A DNA stretch of 64,000 nt, taken from NCBI RefSeq assembly GCF_002994655.1, contig NZ_PPDL01000003.1, positions 62,001 to 126,000 on the forward strand, given 5' to 3'. Each line of letters begins with the position of its first letter. Position 1 is the first letter of the stretch. Of the stretch, positions 47,245 to 56,698 are shown in pieces. Origin of the DNA: Corynebacterium sp. 13CS0277 (GTDB lineage: Bacteria > Actinomycetota > Actinomycetes > Mycobacteriales > Mycobacteriaceae). The notes beneath the pieces were generated by a model, which worked only from the letters and a program-made list of their open reading frames with translations, was not told the origin of the DNA and ran no database searches. Position numbers and translations under genes: made by a program.

Positions 47245-50057
47245 TGATTCTGCACCGCTTGGAACTGCACCACGTCAAGGGTGTGGACCACTTCACGTTG
47301 GAGCTGGATGGCGAGCAGGGGGTGACCGTCATCCACGGCCCCAACGAGCAGGGCAAGTCCACCCTGCTGGAGGCCATCGGCACCGTGCTCAGCGTGAAGT
47401 ACAACTCGAAGGCCGCCGCCGTGAAGGCCTTGGCGACGAAGGGCTCGACGGAAGGCTCCCGCATCGTGCTGGAAGCCACCATCGGTGGCGAGCGCGTCAC
47501 CATCGACAAGACCTTTAACGCCAAGGCGCAGGCGAAGCTGGTGACCCCGCAGGGCACGCTCACGGCAGGGGATGCGGAGGAGGCGTTGAGGACCCTCCTG
47601 GAGGAGCATCACGATAGTGATCTGCAGAAGATTGCCTTCGTGGAGCAGGGCTCGGTGGAGACCGCCCTGCAGGCGCTGGGTTTGCCGGCGTTGCAGCGGT
47701 CCCTCGGGGCACAGGGCCAGGATGCGCAGTCCGCGCAGGATGCCGGAGAAGCTGCGGATGCTGGTGCAGCGGCTCTCGGCGTGGTGGCTGATGGAAGCGA
47801 AGATGCGCTCATCGCCCGGGTGCAGCAGGAAGCGGAGCGCTATTACACGCTCGCGAAGCGCAAACCCACCAAGGAGCTGCTGGCCGCCCAGCAGGCCCAG
47901 CAGGCGGCCGCCGAGCAGGTCGCGGAACTCCAGGAGCGCTACACCGAGCATCAGCGCGACGTCGACGAGGTGGAGCAGGCGCGTGCCCGCCAGGAGCATG
48001 CGCGGGCCCAGCTGCAGGACCTTCATGCGCGGGTGGAGAGCACCCGCCAGGAAGCGGAAGCCGCCAAGCAGACCCGCGCCCAGCTGGAGGAGGCTGCCGC
48101 GACCCGTGCGGCCGTACGCGAGCGTCTGCAGCGTGCCGAGGAACTCCTCGGACAGCGCAAGGACCTGCTGAGCGAACAGCAGCGCACAGCGGAGGCACTG
48201 AGTGCCGCAGAGGCAGCGGTGGCGGAGCTGAGCGAGCGGGCCGCCGCCCACGAGGAGTCTGTCGTTGCGCAACGCCGTCGCGTCGACGAGTTGGAGGCCG
48301 CGACCACCTCGGCGCGGGATCAGGCGAAGCGGGCGAGCGCTGCCGTGGAGCTTGTCACCGCCCACGGCGCTGCCGTGGCGGCGCGCCGGGCGGCGGAGCG
48401 TGCGGAGCAGGCGGCAGCTGCCGTGGATGCGGCGAGTCGTGCCTGCGGCGCCCACCGTGTGACGGACGCGGATGTTCGGGCAGTGGAAGAGCTCGACGTC
48501 GCGGCTCGCACCCAGCGGGCCGTGCTGGAGGCGACGAGTACGAGCCTGCGGGTGCGGGCACGCGCCGCCACGACCGTTGCCATCGGCGGCGAGGAGCATG
48601 CGCTCGCGGCCGAGGACACGCACACCCAGGTCGTTACCGAGGAAACCACCCTCGTCATCGGTGACGTGGATGTGACCATCACCCCGGGGCAGAGCGAAGC
48701 TCAGGCTGCGAAAGACTACGAGCGTGCCGCCAGTGCCCTGCAGGAGGCGTTGGCGGACCTGCAGGCCGAAAGCCTTGCGGAGCTGCGCGATATGGCCGCG
48801 GCGTCGAAGGAGGCTCAGGCGGTGCTGGACCGCGCCGAGGATCACTTGCGCCAGGCCATCGGCAGCAGCAGCGTCGACGCACTCCGCCGGGCAGCGGTCG
48901 AGCAGGACAGTGCCGTGGCCGCCCGCGCCGAAGCCCTCGGGCTGGAAGATCTTCTGAAGGAACTGACCCCGCCTGCGATTGATGCTGATGCGGCAGGTGA
49001 GGACGAGGCAGGGGAGGAGACCGAGACAGCTGCTGCGGAGGCCAACGCCCAATTCGATGCCCTGCTGGCGCAACGCCAGCAGGAGTTCGCCGACACCGCA
49101 GCCGCAGCGGAGCAGGCCTTCGAGGAGGCCCGCGCCGCAGAGAGCTCCGCCCGCAAGGACTTGGATGTGCTGCTGTCCTCCCCGCTGCGGCAGGATACCG
49201 CGAAGGCTGAGGCCACCGCCGAGAGCGCGGCGGATGCGGCCCGCCGCGCAGCGAGTGCCGTGGAAGCCTTTGAGGCGCAGCACCCCGCGCAGGCCCTGGA
49301 GGACTCCCACGTCGAATCCCAGGCGCAGATGGCGGCGGCTATTACGGCCTACGAGAACGCCGAAAAGGCGGTCGCCCAGGCGGACCCGGAGCTGGCGGAG
49401 GACAAGGCCCGCGGCGCGGCCACGGCGCTGCACGGCGCACAGGACACCATCGCGCAGGCCGAGGACGACCTGCGCACCCGCACCGCTCGCATCGACAGCG
49501 CCCAGGGTGTGGCCGAAAGCTACAACCGTGCCTGCGCCGCCCTCGAGGATGCGGAGCGCCGCCTGGCGGCCGTCCAGCGGCGCGCCGATGCCGCGTGGGT
49601 GCTGTTGGAGACCCTGCTGCGCTTCCGCGATGAGGCGCGCGCCCAGTACGCCCAGCCGTACACCCAGTTGCTGGATTCGCTCATGACGCAGGTCTTCCGT
49701 GCGGAGTCCACCACCGCGTTGGACGACAACTTGGATATCGCCGGCCGCCTTCAGGGCGGGGAGACCGTCGATTTCGCGCAGCTCTCCGGTGGCGCGCGGG
49801 AGCAGATCGCGATTCTGCAGCGCCTGGCGATCAGCCAACTCATCGCCGCCGAGGAACGTGTGCCGCTGATCTTGGATGACGCGTTGGGGAACACGGATAC
49901 TGAGCGGCTCCAGACCATGAACGCCGTCATTGGCCGACTTGGTCGGGAGCAGCAGGTCATCATCTTGACCTGCGCGCCGGAGCGTTACGCGTTCATTGCT
50001 GATGCGCAGCGCTACAGCATGGAGGAACTGAAAGAGGCGGGCCGGCGATCGGCGTAA
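47244..50057 (+). CDS. sbcC: Rad50/SbcC-like coiled-coil ATPase without a zinc hook
   Basis: A 937-residue ATPase with the N-terminal Walker A HGPNEQGKST (about 32-41) and C-terminal LSGG signature (about 847) and Walker B PLILDDALGNTD (about 873). Between them are about 700 residues of Ala/Glu/Gln-rich coiled coil. Only three Cys residues occur and none as CxxC, so the Rad50 zinc hook is absent. A beta-rich segment near 443-486 (TTVAIGGEEH, TTLVIGDVDVTI) sits where the hook should be. Probably the Rv1278 counterpart. ATG 47244 follows AGGGAG; GTG 47241 is an alternative. Confidence 0.85.
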   Translation: MILHRLELHHVKGVDHFTLELDGEQGVTVIHGPNEQGKSTLLEAIGTVLSVKYNSKAAAVKALATKGSTEGSRIVLEATIGGERVTIDKTFNAKAQAKLVTPQGTLTAGDAEEALRTLLEEHHDSDLQKIAFVEQGSVETALQALGLPALQRSLGAQGQDAQSAQDAGEAADAGAAALGVVADGSEDALIARVQQEAERYYTLAKRKPTKELLAAQQAQQAAAEQVAELQERYTEHQRDVDEVEQARARQEHARAQLQDLHARVESTRQEAEAAKQTRAQLEEAAATRAAVRERLQRAEELLGQRKDLLSEQQRTAEALSAAEAAVAELSERAAAHEESVVAQRRRVDELEAATTSARDQAKRASAAVELVTAHGAAVAARRAAERAEQAAAAVDAASRACGAHRVTDADVRAVEELDVAARTQRAVLEATSTSLRVRARAATTVAIGGEEHALAAEDTHTQVVTEETTLVIGDVDVTITPGQSEAQAAKDYERAASALQEALADLQAESLAELRDMAAASKEAQAVLDRAEDHLRQAIGSSSVDALRRAAVEQDSAVAARAEALGLEDLLKELTPPAIDADAAGEDEAGEETETAAAEANAQFDALLAQRQQEFADTAAAAEQAFEEARAAESSARKDLDVLLSSPLRQDTAKAEATAESAADAARRAASAVEAFEAQHPAQALEDSHVESQAQMAAAITAYENAEKAVAQADPELAEDKARGAATALHGAQDTIAQAEDDLRTRTARIDSAQGVAESYNRACAALEDAERRLAAVQRRADAAWVLLETLLRFRDEARAQYAQPYTQLLDSLMTQVFRAESTTALDDNLDIAGRLQGGETVDFAQLSGGAREQIAILQRLAISQLIAAEERVPLILDDALGNTDTERLQTMNAVIGRLGREQQVIILTCAPERYAFIADAQRYSMEELKEAGRRSA

Positions 50058-50118
50058 AGCACGTGCGGTCGGCGCCCATCAATCCCCTGGACGCGGAATT
50101 GTTGAAGGAGACACACCC

Positions 50119-50796
50119 ATGGACATCACGTTGACGGTTGAGCGGCAGCAGGACGTCGTTCCGGAGCAGGTCGATCTTCGCTTGGCGCTGAGCGCGACTG
50201 GCCCCTCATCCGAGGAGGCGAGTGCCCCGGTTGATCGAGCGATGGAGGTCATCTGCGGCGAGGCGGAAAAGCTCACGACGAAGAAGCTCGCCTCTCGTCT
50301 GGTGACGGAGCCGACCTCGGTGTGGGAGCTTCCTTCGGCGGAACCTCGCAGGATGACACCCGCCGAGGGGGAGGCCCCGGGCGCGCACTGGCAGGCCCGG
50401 GCGGGCATCCGTCTGCGCCTGCACTCCTTCGGGCAGGCCACGATGTTCCTACGCGCGGTGCGTGCCACTCTCCGCGAGGTCGGTGCTGCGGTGTCGCTGG
50501 ATATTGGGTGGGATGCCGTGGTCACCGAATCTCAACGCGACGCTGCCGTCGAGGAACTCCTCGCAGAGGCGGTGGCGGTGACACACGAACGGGCGCTGCG
50601 CATCGTGAAGGCGGCTGGCTTTCAGGGGCCGGTGACGTTGTTGCGCTGCGAGTCCGCGGAGGACGGCAGTGGCCGTATCAGCCCCCTTGCCGCCCGTTCC
50701 ATGGCGGCGCCGGGGACGCCTGAGCCTTTTACGGGCTTCGTGGCCACTGAGGTGCCCGTGCGTGCCGTGGTGACCGCAACGTGGAGGCCAAGTTGA
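50119..50796 (+). CDS. SIMPL (DUF541) domain protein
   Basis: A 225-residue protein whose whole length fits the SIMPL fold: an N-terminal strand-helix (MDITLTVERQQDVVPEQVDL), conserved A-x-G-x(n) region and a C-terminal strand. It lacks a signal peptide or membrane helix, so unlike many SIMPL proteins it appears cytosolic. The function is unknown; some eukaryotic relatives bind IRAK1. It starts 61 bp after the Rad50-like gene with GGAG 10 nt before ATG, so it is probably the last gene of that unit. Confidence 0.72.
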   Translation: MDITLTVERQQDVVPEQVDLRLALSATGPSSEEASAPVDRAMEVICGEAEKLTTKKLASRLVTEPTSVWELPSAEPRRMTPAEGEAPGAHWQARAGIRLRLHSFGQATMFLRAVRATLREVGAAVSLDIGWDAVVTESQRDAAVEELLAEAVAVTHERALRIVKAAGFQGPVTLLRCESAEDGSGRISPLAARSMAAPGTPEPFTGFVATEVPVRAVVTATWRPS

Positions 50797-50840
50797 GCCG
50801 ATGATGTGCTGACGGGTGGCGGGGGGAGAAAACGAGAAAA

Positions 50841-50903
50841 AACTCAAGGTCTTCACCACGACGCTGCCCGGGGCAGTGTGTGCTGTGGTGAAGACCTTGA
50901 GTT
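50841..50903 (-). terminator. Strong terminator of tRNA-Arg
   Basis: A perfect 19-bp stem (50841-50859 with 50885-50903) with an inner CTGCCC/GGGCAG stem, followed on the minus strand by TTTTTCTCGTTTTCTC. It begins 5 nt after the tRNA. It may also stop read-through from the SIMPL gene on the plus strand. Confidence 0.93.
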
Positions 50904-50908
50904 GTGTG

Positions 50909-50981
50909 TGCCCCCGACACGATTCGAACGTGCGACCTTTGGTACCGGAAACCAGTGCTCTATCCCCTGAGCTACGGAGGC
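50909..50981 (-). tRNA. tRNA-Arg(CCG)
   Basis: A 73-nt cloverleaf. The acceptor stem pairs GCCTCCG with CGGGGGC, the D arm is GCTC...GAGC, the T arm has TTCGAAT, and the 7-nt anticodon loop TTCCGGT places CCG at positions 34-36, which reads the Arg codon CGG. CCA is not encoded. One anticodon-stem mismatch (C-A) is at the top of the stem. TAATAT at 51027-51022 on the minus strand could be its -10. Confidence 0.93.
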
Positions 50982-51028
50982 GGGGTGTGATTCGGGCGAT
51001 GCCCTGAATGCAACGTGTGCCATATTAG

Positions 51029-51072
51029 CACCGCACCCGCCCGGGGGTGAAAACCCCTGGGCGGGTGCGGTG
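51029..51072 (-). terminator. Long hairpin after lutC
   Basis: A 14-bp stem (51029-51042 with 51059-51072) extended by GGGGT/ACCCC around a GAAA tetraloop, 20 pairs in all. It separates lutC from tRNA-Arg. Confidence 0.9.
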
Positions 51073-51131
51073 TGTTCCCTCTTCACACCTGCGCCACGGC
51101 GGGCGCTGGGTGTGGGTGGGGTGGTGGTGTC

Positions 51132-51788
51132 TTAGTCGACGATGACGACGATGAGGGTGCGGGGGCCGTGGACGCCTTCGACGCGGTTGAGCTCGATGTC
51201 GGAGGTGGCGGACGGGCCGGAGATCATCGTGATCGGGCGGACGTGGTCGAGGCGGGCGACCATCTCGGGCACGCCGTAGACGACGGAGTCCATACGGACG
51301 ATGCAGACGTGGCAGTCGGGCACCAGGGTGAATGCGCGGCGGCCGCAGAGGTCACCGGACTCGAGGCAGATGGTGCCGGTCTGCGCGGAGGTCACGTGGC
51401 TGTCGGTGACGACCGCATCGACGTCGTTGAGCTTGCGGGGATCGCTGTGCACATCGTCCGGGCGGGCGGTGCCGCTGAAGGAGGTGAACAGGGCGGAGTC
51501 CATGCCGGGGGCGTAGACGACGTCCTTGGCGTTGCGGTCGGCGAGGATGCCGCTGACCACGTCGCCGAGGGTGTCCGGCGTGGCGTGCTTGACGATGGCC
51601 TTGTAGTCCAGCAGGCGGTCTACGAGCACGTCCTTGAGCTCCTCGGGGGAGAAGTTCGAGGTGGTGTTGTAGTTGCGGGGGACTGCGTGGGGCCCGGCCG
51701 GGGTGTTGGCGAGGGCGTGGGCGTTGCGGATGCGGGTGAGGATTTCCTTCTTCGCGGCCGCGTTGCGCTTGTCGGTGGCGGTGCTCAC
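51132..51788 (-). CDS. lutC: L-lactate utilisation protein LutC
   Basis: Third subunit of the LutABC lactate oxidation complex, 218 residues, of the LUD (YkgG) family. The typical [13 protein letters not shown] block is at about residues 128-140, and [20 protein letters not shown] near the C terminus is the family signature. It starts with GTG 51788, overlapping the lutB stop by 4 bp (GTGA), so it is translationally coupled. A long hairpin follows the gene. Confidence 0.93.
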   Translation of the reverse strand: MSTATDKRNAAAKKEILTRIRNAHALANTPAGPHAVPRNYNTTSNFSPEELKDVLVDRLLDYKAIVKHATPDTLGDVVSGILADRNAKDVVYAPGMDSALFTSFSGTARPDDVHSDPRKLNDVDAVVTDSHVTSAQTGTICLESGDLCGRRAFTLVPDCHVCIVRMDSVVYGVPEMVARLDHVRPITMISGPSATSDIELNRVEGVHGPRTLIVVIVD

Positions 51789-53338
51789 TTGCTGTCCTTT
51801 CGGATGGTGTCCTCACCGTTGGCGACGGAGGGCAGGCCTTCGGCGCGGGAGCGGGCGAGGAGGTCCTTGGCTTCGTCGCTGTCGAACCACTGGCGGAAGG
51901 ACTTCTTCGGCGGCACGGCGGTGTCGCGGACGTCGGTCCAGCCGGCGAGGAAGCTCGGCAGGTGGGTGATCTTGCCCTTGAAGCCGCCGAGGAGGCGTCC
52001 GGCGAACACCATGTGGGTGGCGGTGTTCCACAGTTTCTGGTTGCCGAACACCAGGCCCATCGCGCCCATGATGGTGCCTTCGATCTTGGGCTTGTGGTGC
52101 TCGATCTTCTGGTGGCGGAGCTCCAGCAGGGCAGAGGGGATGTCGATCATGACGGGGCAGGCCTCGAAGCAGGCGCCACACAGGGAGGAGGCGTACGGCA
52201 GGGAGGCGTTCGGGTCGTGGGCGGAATCCATGCCGGTCAACTGCGGGGTGAGAATCGCGCCGATGGGGCCCGGGTAGGTGGAGCCGTAGGCGTGGCCGCC
52301 GGCGCGCTCGTAGACGGGGCACACGTTGAGGCAGGCGGAGCAGCGGATGCACTTGAGTGCCTCGCGGCCGATCTCGTCGGCGAGGGCAGCGGTGCGGCCG
52401 TTGTCGACGAGGACGATGTGGAAGTTCTTCGGGCCGTCGTCCTCCGTCACACCGGACCACAGGGAGGTGTAGGGGTTCATGCGCTCACCGGTGGAGGAGC
52501 GGGGGAGCAGCTGCAGGAAGACTTCGAAGTCCTTGAAGGTCGGCAGCAGCTTCTCAATACCCATGACGGAGATCAGCGTCTCCGGGAGGGTGAGGCACAT
52601 GCGCCCGTTGCCTTCGGATTCGACGATGGCGACGGTGCCGGTTTCGGCGACGCCGAAGTTCGCGCCAGAGATCGCGACCTTGGCCTCCATGAACTGCTGG
52701 CGCAGGAACTGGCGGGACGCCTCGGCGAGCTCCGCGGGCTCGGTGGAGAGGTCTTCGCTGGTGTTCGGCATCTCCTTGACGAAGATGTCGCGGATCTCCG
52801 CGCGGTTGCGGTGAATGGCGGGCACGAGGATGTGGGAGGGGGTGTCGTGCCCGAGCTGCACGATAAGCTCCGCGAGGTCGGTCTCCCGGGCGGAAATGCC
52901 GGCGGCCTTGAGCTGGTCGTTGAGGCCGATTTCCATGGTGGCCATCGACTTGATCTTCACGACCTTCGTCTCCCCGGTCTCCTTGACCAGCTGGGTGACG
53001 ATCTCGCCGGCTTCCTTCGCGTCGCGGGCCCAGTGCACGTGGCCACCGCGGGCGGTCACTGCGGCCTCGAACTGCTCGAGCAGCTCCGGCATGCGGGCCA
53101 TGACGTCGCGCTTAATGTTGGAGCCTGCTTCGCGCAGGGCCTGCCAGTCGTCGATCTCGTTGATGACGGCGGCGCGCTTGGCACGAATGGTGTGGGTCGC
53201 CTTGTGGAGGTTGCGGCGCTGGGTGGCGTTGTACAGCTCCGTGTGGGCGGCCTTCTGGAAGGATTCGGTGCCGCGCAGGTGGCCGACGCCGATGGGGGCG
53301 CGGGGCGGCATGGTGGGGGTGCCGAGGAACGTGGTCAC
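51785..53338 (-). CDS. lutB: L-lactate utilisation iron-sulfur protein LutB
   Basis: A 517-residue subunit with an N-terminal LUD domain (about 60-300) and a ferredoxin-like part with two 4Fe-4S sets: [12 protein letters not shown] near 330 and CGACFEACP near 380. It transfers electrons during lactate-to-pyruvate oxidation. GTG 53338 overlaps the lutA stop by 4 bp, and its own stop overlaps lutC by 4 bp. The length is about 40 residues above the B. subtilis protein, mainly at the N terminus and C terminus. Confidence 0.94.
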   Translation of the reverse strand: MTTFLGTPTMPPRAPIGVGHLRGTESFQKAAHTELYNATQRRNLHKATHTIRAKRAAVINEIDDWQALREAGSNIKRDVMARMPELLEQFEAAVTARGGHVHWARDAKEAGEIVTQLVKETGETKVVKIKSMATMEIGLNDQLKAAGISARETDLAELIVQLGHDTPSHILVPAIHRNRAEIRDIFVKEMPNTSEDLSTEPAELAEASRQFLRQQFMEAKVAISGANFGVAETGTVAIVESEGNGRMCLTLPETLISVMGIEKLLPTFKDFEVFLQLLPRSSTGERMNPYTSLWSGVTEDDGPKNFHIVLVDNGRTAALADEIGREALKCIRCSACLNVCPVYERAGGHAYGSTYPGPIGAILTPQLTGMDSAHDPNASLPYASSLCGACFEACPVMIDIPSALLELRHQKIEHHKPKIEGTIMGAMGLVFGNQKLWNTATHMVFAGRLLGGFKGKITHLPSFLAGWTDVRDTAVPPKKSFRQWFDSDEAKDLLARSRAEGLPSVANGEDTIRKDSK

Positions 53339-54120
53339 AGCATGGCCTCCTTGGAGTACACAGCAGAGGTGGGCGACCAGGGGTGTTCCTTGGTCGAAGC
53401 GAGGATTTCCGCCATGTGCACCGCGCGGGTGCCGGCGTGCTGGCGGGACAGGGCGCCGCCGATGTTCATCAGGCAGGATGCGTCACCGGCGGTGACGTAC
53501 TCGGCCTCCGTGGACTTGATGTTGCGAACCTTGTCGCCCACCATCGACGCCGAGGTTTCGGCGTTCTTCACGGAGAAAGTGCCGCCGAAGCCACAGCACT
53601 CGTCGGCTGCGGGCAGCTCCACCAGGTCGATGCCCTCGACGTTGCGCAGCAGGCGCAGCGGGCGGTCGCCCACCTTGAGGAAGCGCAGGGAGTGGCAGGT
53701 GGAGTGGTAGGTGACGCGGTGCGGGAAGAACGCGCCCAGCTGATCGACGCCGGCGACGTCGATGAGGAACTCCGACAGGTCGTAGGTCTTCGCGGCGGTC
53801 GTCTTCGCCGCGTCGGCGAGCGCCTTGCTGCCGTAGCGGTTGGCCACGTGCACGTGCTGCTCGCGGACCGCGCCGGTGCAGGAACCGGACGGGGCGACCA
53901 CACAGTCGATCGACGGGTCGGAGAACGCGTCGACGTAGTTTTTGATCTGCGGGATCGCTTCCCGCTGGTAGCCGGTGTTGACGTGCATCTGGCCACAGCA
54001 GGACTGCTCGGGCGGGAGGACAACCTCATGGCCCAGTCGGCTGAGGATGACCGCGGTGGCTTTCACCACGTCGGGGAACATCGCATCGCCGATGCAAGTG
54101 GAGAAGAGAGCTACGCGCAC
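53335..54120 (-). CDS. lutA: L-lactate utilisation protein LutA (CCG-domain Fe-S oxidoreductase)
   Basis: A 261-residue protein with two CCG domains: SCCGQMH near residue 41 and ECCGFGGTF near 178, each pairing with earlier Cys residues (FSTCIGD, STCHSL) to bind non-cubane 4Fe-4S clusters. First gene of lutABC. GTG 54120 has AAGGAG 7 nt upstream; the open frame extends further 5', but family homology starts here (VRVALFSTCIGD). Two hairpins lie in the upstream region and may be part of its leader. Confidence 0.93.
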   Translation of the reverse strand: MRVALFSTCIGDAMFPDVVKATAVILSRLGHEVVLPPEQSCCGQMHVNTGYQREAIPQIKNYVDAFSDPSIDCVVAPSGSCTGAVREQHVHVANRYGSKALADAAKTTAAKTYDLSEFLIDVAGVDQLGAFFPHRVTYHSTCHSLRFLKVGDRPLRLLRNVEGIDLVELPAADECCGFGGTFSVKNAETSASMVGDKVRNIKSTEAEYVTAGDASCLMNIGGALSRQHAGTRAVHMAEILASTKEHPWSPTSAVYSKEAML

Positions 54121-54216
54121 GGGGTGCTCCTTGGGTTTTAGGGGGATAAAAAAGTCAAAGACAGTGCCGCCACCGGCGGCCACACACCACCCCGCGGGCG
54201 GGGGAGGCTGTGCGGG

Positions 54217-54244
54217 GTGAAGCTCGGGGCTGGTCGAGCTTCAC
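54217..54244 (-). promoter_or_regulatory. 10-bp inverted repeat upstream of lutA
   Basis: GTGAAGCTCG/CGAGCTTCAC with an 8-nt loop. It could be a repressor site (GntR/LldR type) or a leader hairpin. Confidence 0.45.
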
Positions 54245-54278
54245 ACCTCACGGCCACCGGCACCGCGGCGGGAAAATG

Positions 54279-54306
54279 GGGTGAGGAAAAAGCATTTTCC
54301 TCACCC
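54279..54306 (-). terminator. 12-bp AT-ended hairpin upstream of lutA
   Basis: GGGTGAGGAAAA/TTTTCCTCACCC with a 4-nt loop, followed on the minus strand by ATTTTCCC. Looks like an intrinsic terminator, but no gene ends just before it, so it may be an attenuator or mark a short RNA. Confidence 0.5.
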
Positions 54307-54934
54307 AATCCAAGGTGGGGCAATCGCAATGTTTAAAGGATTGGCGAAAAATATCGCGCCCGCCCTCGGGTGGGGCCGGGAAAACTGGCCCAGTGCGGGC
54401 AGAATGTCCCATTCCCGCCCGCGGACACTGGCCAGAGATCTGCCGGCGCGCTCCGGGCGCGTGCAGGGGTTGGCGGGTGTCGCGGGGGTGGTGTGTGACG
54501 CTGCCGGGAGGGCAGTGTGTTGTGGTGGTGATATTACCCTCTTTTGGGGGCTATCGCGAACAGTTTAGGGCCACCTACCTGCGAAAATAACGCAACGAAA
54601 ATGTTGGAAAATTAGCCCGCGAACCCCGCAGTTATGCACCGGGCACCGGCCATCGCGCCTCGACATCGGCCGGTGGGTTACCCCCGCTCATGCCGGGCGC
54701 GGGGCTGACCCGTGGGGCCTTGTTCGACACCACCCCAGGTGCCGCCCACCCGCCCGGAGTATTTTCTCCCTGCCGGCGAAGAAAAAACCACAATGGAACT
54801 CCACGCCGTGTGTGTTTTCGCATCGACGAATCACCCCACCGCCACATATGCACTCCACTGCACACAGACTTCCTCGCGGGACGCCGGCGCCAGCGCCGGG
54901 CGCGTGACTCCGCCCGGAGGAGGCGCGTAAAAAA

Positions 54935-54991
54935 ATCCCCTCCCACCGATCGCGTCTGCCACAGCGGTGGCGGGTGTCGGGGAGAGGGGAT
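54935..54991 (-). terminator. Intrinsic terminator of lctP
   Basis: ATCCCCTC/GAGGGGAT outer stem (54935-54942 with 54984-54991), inner CCACCG/CGGTGG, then seven T residues on the minus strand. Confidence 0.9.
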
Positions 54992-55030
54992 GGGGTAGGA
55001 GCGCGGGGTGCTCCTTGTGTGGGGGTGTGC

Positions 55031-56698
55031 CTAGACGGTCTGCACCAGGAAGCTGAGCACGTTGGTCTGCAGGAACACCAGGGTGCACACGACGAAGAGC
55101 ATGCCGACGGACCAGGGCAGGACGGCCTTGAAGATGGAGGACTCCTCGCCCTCGAGGGCGACGGCGGTGGAGGCAATCGCCAGGGACTGCGGGGAGACCA
55201 TCTTGCCGACCACGCCACCGGTGGTGTTGGCGGCGAGCATGAGGTCGGGGTTGATGCCGGCGTGGTTGGCGGCGGTGACCTGCATCTTGCCGAACAGGGC
55301 GTTGGCGGAGGTGTCGGAGCCGGTCACGGCGGTACCGATCCAGCCCAGGGTGGGGGCGAGGAAGGCGTACAGCGCGCCGAGGGAGGCGACGTATTCGCCG
55401 ATGGCGACGGTCTGGCCGGAGTAGTTCATGACGTAGGCCAGGGCCAGCACGGCGGCAATCGTGAGGGCTGCCAGGCGCATGCGGTACATGCAGTGGCCGA
55501 TCTCAGCCAGGGACTGGCCGAGGGTGATCTTGTAGCGGCCGCCATCGTTGAAGATGGAGTAGATGACGGTGACGATGAGGCCGGAGATCAGCAGCAGGGT
55601 ACCGGGGTTGGACAGCCAGGACAGGGAGTAGGCGGAGTTGACGGGGGTGCCGTCAGCCTTGACGAGGTACTCGCTGAGCAGCGGCCAATCGACGGTGATC
55701 TTGATGCCGTCGAGGGCCTTCTTCCACGGGTCGATGAGGTTCGCGAGGCCGAAGATGACGGTGACGATGCCGTAGGGCATGAGCGCCATCCACACGCGCA
55801 CGGCGGGGAGCTCCTCCTGGATGGTGGCCTCCGGCACACCCATGCGCTGACGCATCTCGGGCACGCCGCGCGGGGTCCAGAAGCGCAGGAAGGCGACAGC
55901 CACGCCGAGGGAGACGATGCAGGCGACGACGTCGGTGAGCTCGTAGGCGAAGTAGTTGGAGGTCGCCCACTGGGCGACACCGAAGGACAGGCCGATGACG
56001 ACGGCCGGCACCCAGGCGTCACGCACGCCCTTCATGCCGTCGAGGATGAACAGCAGGATGAGCGGCACGAAGAACGCCAGGAAGGGGGCCTGGTGGCCGA
56101 CGATGGCGGCGATGTTTTCGGTCTGCTCGGCGGTGCGGCCCGCCACGTTGCCGGCGGTGGTGATCGGGATGGCGACCGCGCCGAAGGCGACGGGCGCGGT
56201 GTTGGCGAGCAGCACCACGACCGCGGCGCGCAGCGGCTTGATGCCGAGCGCGAGGATCATGGTGGCGGTGATCGCCACGGGGGCACCGAAGCCGGCGAGG
56301 GCTTCCAGCAGGCCGCCGAAGCAGAACGCGATGAGGATGGCCTGGATGCGCACATCGCCCGCGCCGAGGCGGTCGAAGGTGCGGCGCAGGTCCTCAAAGC
56401 GCCCGGAGACCACGGTGACCTGGTAGAACCAGATCGCCATGACGATGACCCACACGATCGGCAGCAGGCCAAACAGGCCGCCGCGGCCGGCGGAAGCCAC
56501 CGCCAGCAGCACCGGCATCTTGAAGCCGACGACGGCCACAATCAGGGATGCCAGCAGAGCGACGAGGGCGGAGACATGCGCGCGGGCCTTGAAACCGATG
56601 AGCATGACAAAGAACGTCAGCAGCGGAATCGTGGCGACAAGGGCGGACAGTCCGAGACTGTCGCCCACGGCCGTGGTGACGGCGGTAAAGGTCTGCAC
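55031..56698 (-). CDS. lctP: L-lactate permease (LctP family)
   Basis: A 555-residue membrane protein with about 13 helices that imports L-lactate by proton symport. Family blocks are visible: GGLLEALAGFGAPVAI near residue 125, the conserved NTAPVAFGA near 165 and GWIGTAVTGSDTSANALFG near 450. GTG 56698 is chosen because AAGGAG stands 6 nt before it; the TTG two codons upstream would leave no spacing. Its place next to lutABC on the same strand, with its own terminator and promoter region, fits a lactate regulon. Confidence 0.93.
   Translation of the reverse strand: MQTFTAVTTAVGDSLGLSALVATIPLLTFFVMLIGFKARAHVSALVALLASLIVAVVGFKMPVLLAVASAGRGGLFGLLPIVWVIVMAIWFYQVTVVSGRFEDLRRTFDRLGAGDVRIQAILIAFCFGGLLEALAGFGAPVAITATMILALGIKPLRAAVVVLLANTAPVAFGAVAIPITTAGNVAGRTAEQTENIAAIVGHQAPFLAFFVPLILLFILDGMKGVRDAWVPAVVIGLSFGVAQWATSNYFAYELTDVVACIVSLGVAVAFLRFWTPRGVPEMRQRMGVPEATIQEELPAVRVWMALMPYGIVTVIFGLANLIDPWKKALDGIKITVDWPLLSEYLVKADGTPVNSAYSLSWLSNPGTLLLISGLIVTVIYSIFNDGGRYKITLGQSLAEIGHCMYRMRLAALTIAAVLALAYVMNYSGQTVAIGEYVASLGALYAFLAPTLGWIGTAVTGSDTSANALFGKMQVTAANHAGINPDLMLAANTTGGVVGKMVSPQSLAIASTAVALEGEESSIFKAVLPWSVGMLFVVCTLVFLQTNVLSFLVQTV

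Larger units (their letters stand above)
54121..54934. other. Upstream region of lutA with hairpins; otherwise gene-free
   Basis: About 810 bp. Inverted repeats at 54217-54244 and 54279-54306 lie 97-187 nt upstream of lutA. The stretch 54520-54640 is unusually AT-rich for this genome. A short frame (54330-54568) starting MFKGLAKNIAP is not supported by family similarity. Confidence 0.4.

Noticed and set aside
50841..51072. Integration site next to tRNA-Arg
   Set aside because: The inverted repeats flanking the tRNA are terminators. No integrase gene or tRNA 3'-end duplication is present.
54281..54568. Small plus-strand frame containing MFKGLAKNIAPALG
   Set aside because: Its start is inside a hairpin or has a weak ribosome binding site, the rest is GC-shadow-like, and no known small porin or peptide matches.
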